Notes under the pieces: generated by a model
What the model was told of the DNA's origin: nothing
Database searches by the model: none
Seen by the model: only the letters and a program-made list of their open reading frames with translations
Shown here: piece after piece, positions 16,404 to 25,607 of the stretch
Layout of the letters: each line of letters opens with the position of its first letter
How positions within the stretch are numbered: the stretch's first letter is position 1
Assembly (NCBI GenBank): GCA_031292055.1
Contig: JARLHV010000153.1
Coordinates: forward strand, 1-43,758
DNA from: Desulfosporosinus sp.
Lineage (GTDB): Bacteria > Bacillota > Desulfitobacteriia > Desulfitobacteriales > Desulfitobacteriaceae
Reading direction: 5' to 3'
DNA: 43,758 nucleotides
Position numbers and translations under genes: made by a program

Positions 16404-17789
16404 TTAGAAAATAAATTCCTTCGGGTCCAAGCGAACCTCGCGGCAAATTTCCTCCACCACCTTCTTTTCTACTGGAGAAAATTCTCCGTCCGCAAAACCA
16501 ATCGCACAGCATAAACGAACCACTAAGCGGGCTGCTTCTGGTTTGCCAGCGAGCTTACCAACAGCCCGCAAGGCTTCTGCTTTACCGAGCATTTGATCAT
16601 TCTGAATCCGTTGGACAAAGTAGTTAAATCGGGAATCTACTTCATTAATATTAATTCCACGCATTTCTTGGCTGGTGCGGAAATATTCAATCAGTTTCTC
16701 CCTTTCCGAAGGTTCGATAATTCCGTCAGCCATCGCTACCAAAGCGCTACCAGCTACCAAACCTTCTGTAAGGTCTTTCCCCATATATTTGCTTACGACA
16801 TTACGTGCACTCTCTGTTTGCCTCTGTAGCCACTGAGCAGTATTAGTGTTACTAGCTGGACTCCAGCGTTCCTTACAACTTAAGCAAACAAATTCCATGT
16901 TTTTACTCCCAATAAATCCGGCCAGTATTCCTACCGGGCCCAACAGAACGCCCCCTACTAAAGCCTTGCCAATACCAAACCCTTTCTTACCGGCGGTCAC
17001 CTGAGTCGAATGGCAACGCGGGCAGGACATGCCTCCTTGTTCAGGCAGACGACTATAGCTCGGAGCGCTGTTTTGTCCATAAGACTGGGCACTATTTTGC
17101 CCATAAGGTACCGCAGAACTTCCAGGCCCCAGGTTTCTAGAACCAGCATTTCTATTGTTTCCATAGTCAATCTTACCAGAACTGTTTGAACCCGATGAGT
17201 TTTGGTTTTCTTCAACTTCCAGACCGAAATTACGACAGAGAGCCCCTAAACCGCCTTGGAATCCACTCGCTATGGCGTTGAATTTCCACTCCCCGGCATG
17301 ACGATATAGTTCGGCAGCTACAATAGCCGTTTCAATGGAAAATTCCTGACCAAGCTCGTATTTAAGAAGTAATTCGTTAGTAGTGGCATTAAGAATCCGC
17401 ACGTAGGAATTTTTGATATCTCCAAAACTTTGCCGTTTCAGCTGGGCATCATTAATAGTAATAGTGATAGCAATTCTCTCAATATATGCAGGCACTGCCG
17501 ATAGATTAATGTGAATTTGCTCGTCATCACTTTCGCCGGAACCCTTCTTACTGTCCCCGCTGTGCTTCACAGACCCCTGCCCACCGGAAGGATTATTATA
17601 GAAGACAAGATCATTTTCATCTTTTACTTTACCATCAGATCCTATCAAAAAGGCCGAAGCATCCAAGTCGAAGTCATTACTATTAGCCGCTGGATTTGAG
17701 GCCCAGCCTAAACCGACAATAATTTCCTTCAAGTCAGGATTGCTTTTTGTGAGGTCAACTTTTTGCCCTTTACTAAGCTTTACTGCCAT
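16404..17789 (-). CDS. TerD domain / zinc ribbon / TerB-like stress protein
   Basis: A 461-residue protein. Residues 1-190 are a TerD domain (MAVKLSKGQKVDLTK, NDFDLDASAFLIGSDGKV, VFYNNPSGGQGSVKHSGDS), with the acidic calcium-binding residues of the family. A Ser/Asn/Tyr/Gln-rich linker (about 195-250) follows, then a zinc ribbon with CPRC and CLSC flanking a glycine-rich loop. The C-terminal 120 residues are TerB-like (LVAGSALVAMADGIIEPSER and IGFADGEFSPVEKKVVEEIC, both with the D-G-acidic pattern). Such proteins belong to Ter membrane-associated stress complexes. I start at MAVKLSKGQ because GGTGGGAG lies upstream and the family starts there. Confidence 0.85.
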   Translation of the reverse strand: MAVKLSKGQKVDLTKSNPDLKEIIVGLGWASNPAANSNDFDLDASAFLIGSDGKVKDENDLVFYNNPSGGQGSVKHSGDSKKGSGESDDEQIHINLSAVPAYIERIAITITINDAQLKRQSFGDIKNSYVRILNATTNELLLKYELGQEFSIETAIVAAELYRHAGEWKFNAIASGFQGGLGALCRNFGLEVEENQNSSGSNSSGKIDYGNNRNAGSRNLGPGSSAVPYGQNSAQSYGQNSAPSYSRLPEQGGMSCPRCHSTQVTAGKKGFGIGKALVGGVLLGPVGILAGFIGSKNMEFVCLSCKERWSPASNTNTAQWLQRQTESARNVVSKYMGKDLTEGLVAGSALVAMADGIIEPSEREKLIEYFRTSQEMRGININEVDSRFNYFVQRIQNDQMLGKAEALRAVGKLAGKPEAARLVVRLCCAIGFADGEFSPVEKKVVEEICREVRLDPKEFIF

Positions 17790-17962
17790 TATTTCTCCCA
17801 CCTTTCAGATCTGATCACTCAGAGCCCTATGCGTTACGTCTCTTCAGCAAATGAAATAGATCCGCTACACCATAGCCATTTTAGCACGCGAACTCAACCT
17901 CTTCCTACGTGCAGTTTAGCATATTTAGTAAAGTACAAGCAAACTTGACCGTTGATTTGGAG

Positions 17963-18808
17963 TCAATTAAGCAGAATTTTTCTTCGCAACTCTAACCATG
18001 CTAAAATATCTTGCCAAACCTCTTCCCGTTCCGGCTCTCTCACTAGTTCATGGTACAAACCCTCATACAGTTTCAAGGTCTTATCCTCTGAAGAGATTTG
18101 TGCAAAAATCTCCGTTGAGGCGCGGTAAGGAATGATCCTGTCTGCTTTTCCATGCAGAAAAAGGACCGGCAGACGGTAACTCATAGCCTTACCTTTAGCC
18201 GAGGCAATGCCACGGTTCAAAAATTCGCAATAGAATCCTACGGTCCCATACTTAAGGACGTAAGGGTCATTCTTAAGCTTGGCACGGAAAACCTTATTTC
18301 TTGTGCCTTTTCGGGCTAAAAAGGAGTAAATCTTCACCCGTGCCCAATAATGTTCGAGCAAGTTAAATAGGCTCTCAGGGATAAATCCGGTCCCTACCGG
18401 CCTTCCCACGGCTGGTCCTGTGAAAATTTGACCCTGAATACCTTCTGGGTGTAGAATTCCGTAATTGAAAGCAATTAACCCTCCCATGCTGTGGCCGAAC
18501 ATAAAAAGCGGTAGGTCTTGATATTCTTGCTTCAAGTATCTTACCACTACCGCCATGTCTTCAATATAAAACTCAAATCGGTCGATATGACCTCTTTCTT
18601 CTTCAGAATGGCCATGCGCTCTATGGTCGTAGGCAAATACGCCATACCCGTTCTTGAGCAAAAAATCCATAAACTCCTCGTAGAGTCCTAAATGTTCCCC
18701 AAAACCGTGACTAATTAGGATTAGACCCTTAGCATCCAGCGGGATTTGTTTATAATAATAGATCCTAATGCCCTCTTCCGTTTGGATACATAATAGTTTA
18801 TTGTTCAT
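17963..18808 (-). CDS. Alpha/beta hydrolase, monoacylglycerol-lipase/lysophospholipase type
   Basis: A 281-residue serine hydrolase. The nucleophile elbow GHSMGG puts Ser at residue 107, the oxyanion segment SHGFGEHLGLYEEF is at 33-46, the acid is in LFLHGKADRIIPY and the histidine in LYEGLYHELV. AYDHRAHGHSEEERGHID is the family's 'DxRGHG' region. Expected to cleave monoglycerides or lysophospholipids. It starts three bases after the response-regulator stop, so it is the last gene of the ABC/two-component operon. This may link membrane-lipid turnover to envelope stress, which is inference. Confidence 0.85.
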   Translation of the reverse strand: MNNKLLCIQTEEGIRIYYYKQIPLDAKGLILISHGFGEHLGLYEEFMDFLLKNGYGVFAYDHRAHGHSEEERGHIDRFEFYIEDMAVVVRYLKQEYQDLPLFMFGHSMGGLIAFNYGILHPEGIQGQIFTGPAVGRPVGTGFIPESLFNLLEHYWARVKIYSFLARKGTRNKVFRAKLKNDPYVLKYGTVGFYCEFLNRGIASAKGKAMSYRLPVLFLHGKADRIIPYRASTEIFAQISSEDKTLKLYEGLYHELVREPEREEVWQDILAWLELRRKILLN

Positions 18809-18811
18809 TAT

Positions 18812-19528
18812 CTATACCCTAAACCGATACCCTGCACCCCAAACCGTTTCTACGTATTGGGGGTTAGACGGATCACTTTCAATTTTCTCGCGCACTCTGG
18901 CAATATGTACCGTAACGGTTGCTGAGTCCCCTAAAGCATCTAAACCCCAGACACGTTCGTATAATTCTTCACGCCCGAACACTCTGTTAGGATTTTGCGC
19001 TAAGTACAAGAGTAAGCCAAATTCTTTCTGGGCCAGACTTACTTCCTGATCAAGCACAAAAACTCTCTGGGAGTCCTTGTCTATTCTAAGGCCACGAATC
19101 GTCAAAAATTTCCTCTTCTTGGCGCCTTCGCTGAAGCGATGCTTTAGCCGCTCGTAATTCTCCAAATGGCTTTTTACTCTCGCGACCAGTTCACCCGGAC
19201 TAAAGGGTTTCGTAATATAATCATCGGCGCCAAGGCTTAACCCCTTAATCTTATCGATTTCTTCCTTTTTAGCAGAAACTAAAAGAACCGGAATATCTTT
19301 GTCCTCTTTTATACTCCGCAAGATTTCTAAGCCATCCAACTCGGGAAGCATGATATCCAAAATCAGTAAATCTACTTCATTTTCTTGCAGCATTCTTAAG
19401 CCTTCAATGCCGTTGGCACACACGTTGACCTCGAAGTCAGCAACTTCAAGGTAGTCCTTCTGTAATTCAGCGATACTGGAATCATCTTCAATAATTAAGA
19501 TTTTCTTTTTCATTGCTGCCAGTATCAC
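18812..19528 (-). CDS. OmpR-family response regulator
   Basis: A two-domain regulator. The receiver (MKKKILIIEDDSSIAELQKD) has the acidic pair EDD, phospho-acceptor Asp in LLILDIMLPELDG and Lys in DYITKPFSPGE. The C-terminal winged helix contains FGREELYERVWG and VTVHIARVREKIE. The GTG at 19528 overlaps the kinase stop as GTGA, and an ATG at 19513 would give the standard MKKKIL start. Either way it is translationally coupled to the kinase. It probably controls the linked ABC transporter. Confidence 0.88.
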   Translation of the reverse strand: MILAAMKKKILIIEDDSSIAELQKDYLEVADFEVNVCANGIEGLRMLQENEVDLLILDIMLPELDGLEILRSIKEDKDIPVLLVSAKKEEIDKIKGLSLGADDYITKPFSPGELVARVKSHLENYERLKHRFSEGAKKRKFLTIRGLRIDKDSQRVFVLDQEVSLAQKEFGLLLYLAQNPNRVFGREELYERVWGLDALGDSATVTVHIARVREKIESDPSNPQYVETVWGAGYRFRV

Positions 19529-20952
19529 AATTTACTGAGCGAGATCATGATACTGGTCCCCACCTCCTCGTGACTGATAGCCCACACTTTTCCTTTATGA
19601 CCTTCGATGATTTGTTTTGCTATGGCTAGCCCTAAACCGCTTCCTTTGCTTCGGGCCTGATCGGACCGATAGAATCGATCAAAAATGTACGGCAAATCCC
19701 CGGCACTGATTCCTAAACCGTTGTCACGCAGTTCAATAATAATGCTGGCTAATGTATCTCTCAGCAGAATTTTAATTTCACCTTGATCGTTACTCATATA
19801 TTTGCGAGAATTATCAAGGATGTTCATAATCACACGTTTCATTCTCACTTGATCTAACAGAACATATTGTTTTTGAAGTAGCTCATTGGTAAACAAGAGT
19901 TTAATATGATTGCTTTCTAACTCAGGTTCACTCTCTAATAAGCAGAGCAAGAGATACTCCTCAATGTCCGTTCTCTCAAAATCAAAGGGAATCTGATTTA
20001 AATCGAGCTTTGCATAAAGTAGTAAATCATCAATCATTTGGTCGACTTGGTGGGCCTTTAAAGAAATGGTCTTTAAATACCGCTCTATTTTGTCAGGCGT
20101 ATTGGCTATGCCATCTAAGATTCCTTCCACGTACCCTTTAATTGAGGTCACAGGCGTCTTCAAATCATGAGAAATACTGGAAATCAGCATTTTGCGGTTA
20201 TCTTCATACTTTAACTGAGTGTGCACTGAGTCTTTGAGCTTGATGCGCATGAATTCAAGATCACGACACAACGCTTGAATCTCTTGATCCCCTTCTTCAG
20301 CAATTGGGTGATCAAGATTCCCTCGGCTAATTTCTGCGGCCGCACTTTGCAGATTATGAAGCGGCTTTAAAATACTCCGGGATAATTGGTAGGAAACAAC
20401 GATATTGCAGAGCATAAAGGTTAGGACGAACGAAACACCAAGTAGCACGAGGAACGTTGTAAGGTTCGTTGACGATTGATCCACAGGAGCAAGTAGCAAC
20501 ACGCTCCCCTGAGAGCCATCCTTAAACTTGAGATCAATCGATTGAACGTTAAAGGAAACATCTCCTATAACAACTGGTTCGCTTCCCCCCTTCATATTCC
20601 CTGCCTCCAAAGCCTTGGCTACATCAATTTTACTGAAATCCTGTGAGGAAAAGATCACTCTTTGCTCTTTAATTATCATGAGCTTTCCCTTAATTCTGGC
20701 CAGCTGTTCCTGGAGATGCTTTTGAAAGTCCTCTTCTTCTACTAACTCAGGAGTGCGCTGTAAAACACTCGTTTCAGTATTTTGGAGCTCAAACTTGATC
20801 TGCGACAACCTTTGGTAGTTTTCAAACGATATATCATTACCCAATATTTTACTGAAAACAAAAAGAAAAGCCACAGCAATTAGGACAGTAATCACAATGG
20901 GTATAACTACTGTCGAAGCGTTAGCTACTATCAAACGTTTTTTGAGGTTCAT
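19525..20952 (-). CDS. Sensor histidine kinase
   Basis: A 475-residue membrane kinase. TM1 spans about residues 11-35, the extracytoplasmic sensor about 36-165, TM2 about 166-188, and HAMP about 190-240. The phospho-accepting His262 lies in SSISHDLKTPVTSIKGYVEG. The ATPase domain has NILDNSRKY (N box), LRDNGLGIS (G1), FDRFYRSD and GSGLGLAIAKQIIEGH (G2). It lies nine bases after the ABC permease and overlaps the response regulator by four bases, so sensor and transporter are one unit. The signal is unknown; similar loci respond to cell-envelope antibiotics. Confidence 0.88.
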   Translation of the reverse strand: MNLKKRLIVANASTVVIPIVITVLIAVAFLFVFSKILGNDISFENYQRLSQIKFELQNTETSVLQRTPELVEEEDFQKHLQEQLARIKGKLMIIKEQRVIFSSQDFSKIDVAKALEAGNMKGGSEPVVIGDVSFNVQSIDLKFKDGSQGSVLLLAPVDQSSTNLTTFLVLLGVSFVLTFMLCNIVVSYQLSRSILKPLHNLQSAAAEISRGNLDHPIAEEGDQEIQALCRDLEFMRIKLKDSVHTQLKYEDNRKMLISSISHDLKTPVTSIKGYVEGILDGIANTPDKIERYLKTISLKAHQVDQMIDDLLLYAKLDLNQIPFDFERTDIEEYLLLCLLESEPELESNHIKLLFTNELLQKQYVLLDQVRMKRVIMNILDNSRKYMSNDQGEIKILLRDTLASIIIELRDNGLGISAGDLPYIFDRFYRSDQARSKGSGLGLAIAKQIIEGHKGKVWAISHEEVGTSIMISLSKL

Positions 20953-20961
20953 AACGTCACC

Positions 20962-21714
20962 CTAAAATTCCTTTTTATCAAATAAGTAAAACCCTGCTGT
21001 AAATAACATTATACAAGATCCTAGCATTATCAAGAACTGGCGGATAATTTTTCCCAGTGGAAAAGAGTTGATCAGGAACAAATTATACCAGTCAAGTTGC
21101 GTCGTCATGAACAAACTTGAATACTGAGAAAAGAGTACTCCCAGCACTTTTAAACCAATAAAGAGCAAGATAGCTACAAAAAAGACGGATATTCCATTCT
21201 TAAAGGTATTCGCTAACAGGACAACCCCTAAAGCCAAAACGAGCATTGGCAGCAAGCTCACGATATAGGAGAAGACTGTCTGGAACACGGAAACCCAGGT
21301 AGCCGAATTAGTATTAAAGATAAACCCCGCCAACATTGAAAAGAAGAGTAGCAAGAAGAGCATAGCCAAGATAAATAAAGCGATAGCCGTGATTTTGGCG
21401 GTAAAGATCTTAAATCGGCTCACAGGCCGAGTTAAGGTGATGCGCATACTATTCTGAGAAAACTCTCCTGAGAAACTATCAATCGCAACTAAAGCCGTAA
21501 AAAGCGGCAGAATAGTGTTGACAACTACCGACAGCACGAGCATAGGAAACTCAACACTTCCTGCCCCCCTGAGTCCAAAGCCGCTTCTCACCCCAACAAT
21601 AGCCAGCTGCCCAATCACAATCACGGCGAGAGCAAGCAAAACGGCCACCAAGGCTTTTTTCTTTTTATAGAGCTTTTCGATTTCATTAACTAGCGCAGCT
21701 TGAAACACGGCCAT
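20962..21714 (-). CDS. ABC-2 type transporter permease
   Basis: A 250-residue integral membrane protein with about six hydrophobic segments, including ALVAVLLALAVIVIGQLAIV, FPMLVLSVVVNTILPLFTAL and LFILAMLFLLLFFSMLAGF. SGEFSQNSMRITLTRPVSR is the cytoplasmic coupling region typical of BcrB/NatB-type permeases. Its start overlaps the end of the ATPase gene by 29 bases. It partners the adjacent ATPase; the substrate (peptide, ion or lipid) cannot be told from sequence. Confidence 0.85.
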   Translation of the reverse strand: MAVFQAALVNEIEKLYKKKKALVAVLLALAVIVIGQLAIVGVRSGFGLRGAGSVEFPMLVLSVVVNTILPLFTALVAIDSFSGEFSQNSMRITLTRPVSRFKIFTAKITAIALFILAMLFLLLFFSMLAGFIFNTNSATWVSVFQTVFSYIVSLLPMLVLALGVVLLANTFKNGISVFFVAILLFIGLKVLGVLFSQYSSLFMTTQLDWYNLFLINSFPLGKIIRQFLIMLGSCIMLFTAGFYLFDKKEF

Positions 21715-22426
21715 TTCTCTCTACCTCACTTACAAAATAATTCTCAAGGGTCGCATAGTTTTTTAAAATGTTTGGTGTACTCTCGACATTGAGCATTTTT
21801 CCGTCATAGATCACCCCGATGCGAGTACAGGTCAGCTCGACGTCATGAATCAGATGACTGGAGATGAAAAATGTGGTCTGCTCCTGCTCCGCTAAATGCT
21901 GGATCAGCTTGCGAATAGCAATCATTCCCTCAACATCAAGACCATTCAGGGGTTCATCAAGAATAACGACCTTGGGTCGGGATAAAACAGCTGCCGCTAA
22001 ACCTAAGCGCTGTTTCATCCCTAGAGAGAACTTTTTGGGTTTTTCATGCTTGTACTTGATCATTCCTGTAAGCTCAAGGACCTCATCAATCCGTTTATGA
22101 TCCACATCAGGGTAGTAGCGAGCCAATTGCTTCAAGTTATCAAAGGCACTAAGATAAGAGTATGACTCTGCGGTTTCAATCAGACAACCCACCTTTTCCA
22201 TGGCCAATTCATACTCTTCCGTGACACTATGGCCGAAGATTGTTACATCCCCACACTCCGGTCGAATAAGTCCTGTCATTATTTTCATAGCGGTCGTTTT
22301 CCCTGCCCCGTTTGGTCCGAGAAAACCAAAGATATCCCCTTGAAAGATGTCCAAGTTAATATCCTTAATTCCTCGGCCATTGCCATATAATTTGGTCAAG
22401 TTCTTAATTTCAATAATTTTTTCCAT
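21686..22426 (-). CDS. ABC transporter ATP-binding protein (BcrA-like)
   Basis: A 246-residue ATPase. Walker A is GFLGPNGAGKTTAMKIM, the signature is the variant KKFSLGMKQRLGLA, Walker B is VVILDEPLNGLD, and the switch His is in FFISSHLIHD. The FSLGM form of the signature is usual for BcrA/drug-export type ATPases. It overlaps the permease gene. A hairpin at 22443-22480 without a U-run separates it from the exported protein upstream, so readthrough from that gene is possible. Confidence 0.88.
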   Translation of the reverse strand: MEKIIEIKNLTKLYGNGRGIKDINLDIFQGDIFGFLGPNGAGKTTAMKIMTGLIRPECGDVTIFGHSVTEEYELAMEKVGCLIETAESYSYLSAFDNLKQLARYYPDVDHKRIDEVLELTGMIKYKHEKPKKFSLGMKQRLGLAAAVLSRPKVVILDEPLNGLDVEGMIAIRKLIQHLAEQEQTTFFISSHLIHDVELTCTRIGVIYDGKMLNVESTPNILKNYATLENYFVSEVERNGRVSSCAS

Positions 22427-22507
22427 GCCTTGCCTCCCTAGTGAGATAAGGCGACTGCCGGAATTAATCCGGCAGTGACCTATCTACCTATTGATTTCTA
22501 AATAGAA

Positions 22508-23755
22508 TTAGTCGAGATCCGGACTGAAATTTGAATCAAACTGAAGGCCACCGTTGGATAAAGGATTTATATTAAAATTTATTTTTCCTCCATTTTGATC
22601 AAAGTATATGATCCCCTTCCCCGTATTCATGGATTCCGTCGTGATATCATAAATTGGATTACCTTGCTGTTCTGACTTCTTGGCAGCAAATTTGAAATCT
22701 CGTTGCGCTGTGGCGTATTCTTCAAACCCCGGCTTATACACCTCATAATACCGACCCGCCGCCGTCTTATTATCGATCTGTGTGATCTCGACAAACCTCT
22801 CGCCGACTTTGACAAACTTGTTGTCTTTTTCGATTAGGATGTCGTTTTTAAATTTGCCCATAAACTTCTCCGGATTAGACATTTCAGATGATGGATTTTC
22901 ATTGGTGATATTCTCAACAACTTTCTTCCCTGTAAGATCCGGTTTCGTGACCGTGGTAGAGTTTATCTCCGATAGCGTAGCTAAAGCCTCAACCGATACC
23001 TCATGAACTGTTCCTTGCTCATCCTTCCCAGACAGCACTGCGGTCCCTAAGATGCTCTCCATCACGCCATCTTTATTAACTTTCGCTGTACCCTTTACTT
23101 CTTTAACAAAAACATCCTTGGTGAGATGAGGCATATCTTTCCGATTTCCATTAAACTGTTGTTTCAGTTGTAACGAGACCACAGCATTAACCAAGGCTGG
23201 GATTTGCACCTCAGTCAGAGAGCCGGCAAGCCCAAGACTGCCATCCGAATTTTCCGTGACTACCACTTGGTCTTTCAAACTCCCCACGACTGCGTCAGCT
23301 ATTTTTTCAAAATCATCCGCACTGCTTTCCTTAAAAGGATTGGAGAAGAATCCTGCCTGTCTTTCCTCGGGATTGGTATACTCCGACACATAGTAAGTCG
23401 GATCATTATCCTGCCAACTGATCATTGACGTTTTATCCGAATAGCTGTATTGCTTGGCTCCGTTGTTTTGATTTCCACTCCCTGAATTGATGTTTTCGCT
23501 AGCAGGCTTACTTCTGTCGTATTTCTGAGTAGAATCGCTTGACTCCAGCGTTTTCCCATTGTCCTTTACCTCAATCGATAAATCCATTGTGTAACTGTCA
23601 AATTTCTCGCTGCACTGTTGAGCCGTTACTTTAAGAGCATCCTTCAACTGGTCATACCCACTCTTGCTCGCAATGTCTGCTAGGGCAGTTGTTGCTACCA
23701 AGAGGGTTCCCAGCGTAAAACTTACGAGCATGGCAGTTTTCTTATTGAATTTCAT
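22508..23755 (-). CDS. Exported protein of unknown function
   Basis: A 415-residue protein with a Sec signal peptide (MKFNKKTAMLVSFTLGTLLV, cleavage after ALA near residue 26). The mature part is hydrophilic and has no family I recognise. It contains a Ser/Asn-rich stretch with DRSKPASENINSGSGNQNNG and an acidic C-terminus. No lipobox cysteine is present at the cleavage site. The gene precedes the ABC/two-component operon on the same strand and may be its extracellular sensor or target. An inverted repeat at 23829-23857 lies in its promoter region. AAGGAG precedes the ATG. Confidence 0.65.
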   Translation of the reverse strand: MKFNKKTAMLVSFTLGTLLVATTALADIASKSGYDQLKDALKVTAQQCSEKFDSYTMDLSIEVKDNGKTLESSDSTQKYDRSKPASENINSGSGNQNNGAKQYSYSDKTSMISWQDNDPTYYVSEYTNPEERQAGFFSNPFKESSADDFEKIADAVVGSLKDQVVVTENSDGSLGLAGSLTEVQIPALVNAVVSLQLKQQFNGNRKDMPHLTKDVFVKEVKGTAKVNKDGVMESILGTAVLSGKDEQGTVHEVSVEALATLSEINSTTVTKPDLTGKKVVENITNENPSSEMSNPEKFMGKFKNDILIEKDNKFVKVGERFVEITQIDNKTAAGRYYEVYKPGFEEYATAQRDFKFAAKKSEQQGNPIYDITTESMNTGKGIIYFDQNGGKINFNINPLSNGGLQFDSNFSPDLD

Positions 23756-23828
23756 TCCTTCATCTCCTTAACTAGTTTCTGGAAGCTTCCTGATCTCTAG
23801 TCTATCCTATTGCTCTTAACTTTCCCTA

Positions 23829-23857
23829 AACAGTTTATTAACAGAGTATAAACTGTT
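23829..23857. promoter_or_regulatory. Inverted repeat upstream of the exported-protein gene
   Basis: AACAGTTTAT and ATAAACTGTT pair perfectly around TAACAGAGT, 74-102 bases upstream of the start. The half-site TGTTTA/AACTGTT also recurs in direct orientation, so an OmpR-type regulator such as the one at 18812-19528 is a plausible binder. Inference. Confidence 0.5.
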
Positions 23858-23979
23858 CTTATCTCCTTGACTCTGACAATAACATTCTTGGACCAAAATC
23901 TGCTGAAGTTTATCCGCCTTCGCTCTCCCCTTGACGTGGAACATAGTAATTCAGCATTCATATCGATCAGAATATAGAA

Positions 23980-24011
23980 CGCCCGGTCTATGTCTTAAAC
24001 ATAGCCGGGCG
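23980..24011 (-). terminator. Terminator after the first Usp gene
   Basis: CGCCCGG-CTATGT and ACATAG-CCGGGCG form a strong stem about 140 bases beyond the stop of the Usp gene at 24151. The following U-run is weak (GTTCTAT). Confidence 0.55.
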
Positions 24012-24150
24012 CAAATCAACTCTTCAGGCACTCTTTAAGCCTGGAATCGTCGCTAACTTCTGCTCTATAAGTTCTTAAGAGGGAGTATCTTAGTTCCAAT
24101 ATTCCATTTTCGTAGCAAGGGGTTGTAAGAGTATGTACTCAAAAACAACT

Positions 24151-24690
24151 TTAGACAGTGCCCGACAAGTAACTTTCGATAAAAGTTTGAGGGAGTTTCT
24201 TAATTAATAACACTGGTATAGCAGACTTGTTAAGTACAGTGTGAGCTAAACTTCCAAAAATCAATCCTTTTAAACTTGATAACCCCCGCGTACCCATAAC
24301 AATCAATTCAAATGAATTTTTCTTTGCATAAGCAAGAATTACATTTACCGTGTCAGCTATTTCAGCATTAGCGTATAAGTCTTGATGAGCGACGTTACGT
24401 GCGTTTTTGGAAAATATTTCGTTAGTTTTGGTAAGTATTTTATGATACTCATTTGTAGTTTCCGTATCTGAGTCATCGAGCACGTGTTTCATCCATTCCG
24501 AGGTAGGACTAACTGGCCAAGTATTAATCCAACTATATTCTGTATCTTTAGCAACTTCATCATGCTCGTGCACCTGCACAACAGTTAAACGCATATTAGG
24601 CATATTCTTCAATAGAGTGGCCGTGTAAACGGCAGCAGAAAAAGCCTGATGCGATCCATCCGAATAGAGAAGCACCTTAAAATCGTTCAT
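24151..24690 (-). CDS. Universal stress protein (UspA family), paralogue 1
   Basis: A 179-residue cytoplasmic UspA-fold protein. FKVLLYSDGSHQAFSAAVYT is the first strand and loop. The C-terminal nucleotide site is intact: GTRG, nine residues (LSSLKGLIF), then GS, matching the G-2x-G-9x-G(S/T) ATP-binding motif. IPVLLIKKLPQTFIESYL is the final strand plus a tail shared by most copies in this window. Usp proteins bind ATP and support survival under starvation or oxidant stress. It has its own promoter (extended -10 TGCTATAAT, TTCAGT at -35) and an AAGGAGG site. Confidence 0.85.
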   Translation of the reverse strand: MNDFKVLLYSDGSHQAFSAAVYTATLLKNMPNMRLTVVQVHEHDEVAKDTEYSWINTWPVSPTSEWMKHVLDDSDTETTNEYHKILTKTNEIFSKNARNVAHQDLYANAEIADTVNVILAYAKKNSFELIVMGTRGLSSLKGLIFGSLAHTVLNKSAIPVLLIKKLPQTFIESYLSGTV

Positions 24691-24752
24691 ATCAATACCT
24701 CCTTCAAAGATAATGTTAGAGTGATTATAGCATAAATTCAGAACCTACTGAA

Positions 24753-24784
24753 GCCTAGAGAGATAATATATTTTCTCTCTAGGC
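24753..24784 (-). terminator. Hairpin between the first two Usp genes
   Basis: GCCTAGAGAGA and TCTCTCTAGGC pair perfectly, about 55 bases beyond the stop of the Usp gene at 24838. The U-run is poor (CTTCAG). The arm is a relative of the GCC..GAAGAGA family of hairpins seen further right. Confidence 0.5.
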
Positions 24785-24837
24785 TAAATCTTCCCCACCG
24801 AAATTCGTCAGTTACAACTGTTGCCTAACAAAAGTGA

Positions 24838-25422
24838 TCACTCGGCAATTTTAGGCAAGTAACAATGGCCTTCTGCATCAGCGGCTACGCAATACCGATC
24901 AATAAACTCTTGAGGGAGTTTCTTAATTAATAACACTGGTATCGTCGATTTGCTAATCATGGTATGCGCTAAACTGCCGTGAATCAAACCTTTTAAACTA
25001 GTTAGCCCTCGCGTGCCCATAATTATTAACCCGAAGTCATTTTTTGATGCATAACCAAGAATTGCCTTAACAGTATCGGGAATACTCGAACCAGAATATA
25101 TTACCTGCTGATTGACTTTGTGACCTCGATCTGTAAATATTTCATTAGTTTTGGCGAGTATCTCAGAATATTTCTTGATTTTGTCTGAATCAGCTTCACC
25201 CATTAGATGTTTCACCCAGTCCAAGTCAGGGTTAGCCTCTCTGGCTTCTGTCCAATCAACCGCTTCCCCCATAGTGCCATTTACACCTTCTTGGACATGC
25301 AAGACTGTTAACTGCATATTAGGTATACTATAAAATAAGTTGGCCGCATAAACAGCCGCCGAAAAGGAATGCTGTGTACCATCGGAATAAAGAAGCACCT
25401 TCAACATATTGGAATCAGTCAT
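24838..25422 (-). CDS. Universal stress protein (UspA family), paralogue 2
   Basis: A 194-residue UspA-fold protein starting MTDSNMLKVLLYSDGTQHSF. The ATP motif is intact: GTRG, nine residues (LTSLKGLIH), GS. The C-terminus carries an extra 14-residue tail with a Cys and His (AADAEGHCYLPKIAE). I place the start at 25422 because AAGGTGGG lies eight bases upstream; an ATG nine bases earlier would overlap that site. The promoter has an extended -10 (TGGTATAAT). It sits between the first Usp gene and a SulP gene. Confidence 0.85.
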   Translation of the reverse strand: MTDSNMLKVLLYSDGTQHSFSAAVYAANLFYSIPNMQLTVLHVQEGVNGTMGEAVDWTEAREANPDLDWVKHLMGEADSDKIKKYSEILAKTNEIFTDRGHKVNQQVIYSGSSIPDTVKAILGYASKNDFGLIIMGTRGLTSLKGLIHGSLAHTMISKSTIPVLLIKKLPQEFIDRYCVAADAEGHCYLPKIAE

Positions 25423-25509
25423 ATTAAACACCCACCTTTTACTAATTTTACTATTTTAATTCAATTATACCATGATTGGTACCACGAAAAACAGGTCCTT
25501 TATTCAAAA

Positions 25510-25546
25510 CACAAAAGGGAAGCTCCAGGTTTGCTTGCCTTTTGTG
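25510..25546 (-). terminator. Terminator of SulP gene 1
   Basis: CACAAAAGGCAAGC and GCTTCCCTTTTGTG pair with one mismatch and are followed on the minus strand by TTTTGAAT, 60 bases beyond the SulP stop. Confidence 0.65.
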
Positions 25547-25607
25547 CTTAAAGTAAGTTATATCGGCCTCAGAAACTTGGACACGGGAATTGATGTGTAA
25601 TTATTTT

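Noticed and set aside
22443..22480. A terminator between the exported protein and the ABC ATPase
   Set aside because: CACTGCCGG/CCGGCAGT-type arms form a strong hairpin but no U-run follows on the minus strand, so I do not call it a terminator; it may be an mRNA-stabilising stem.
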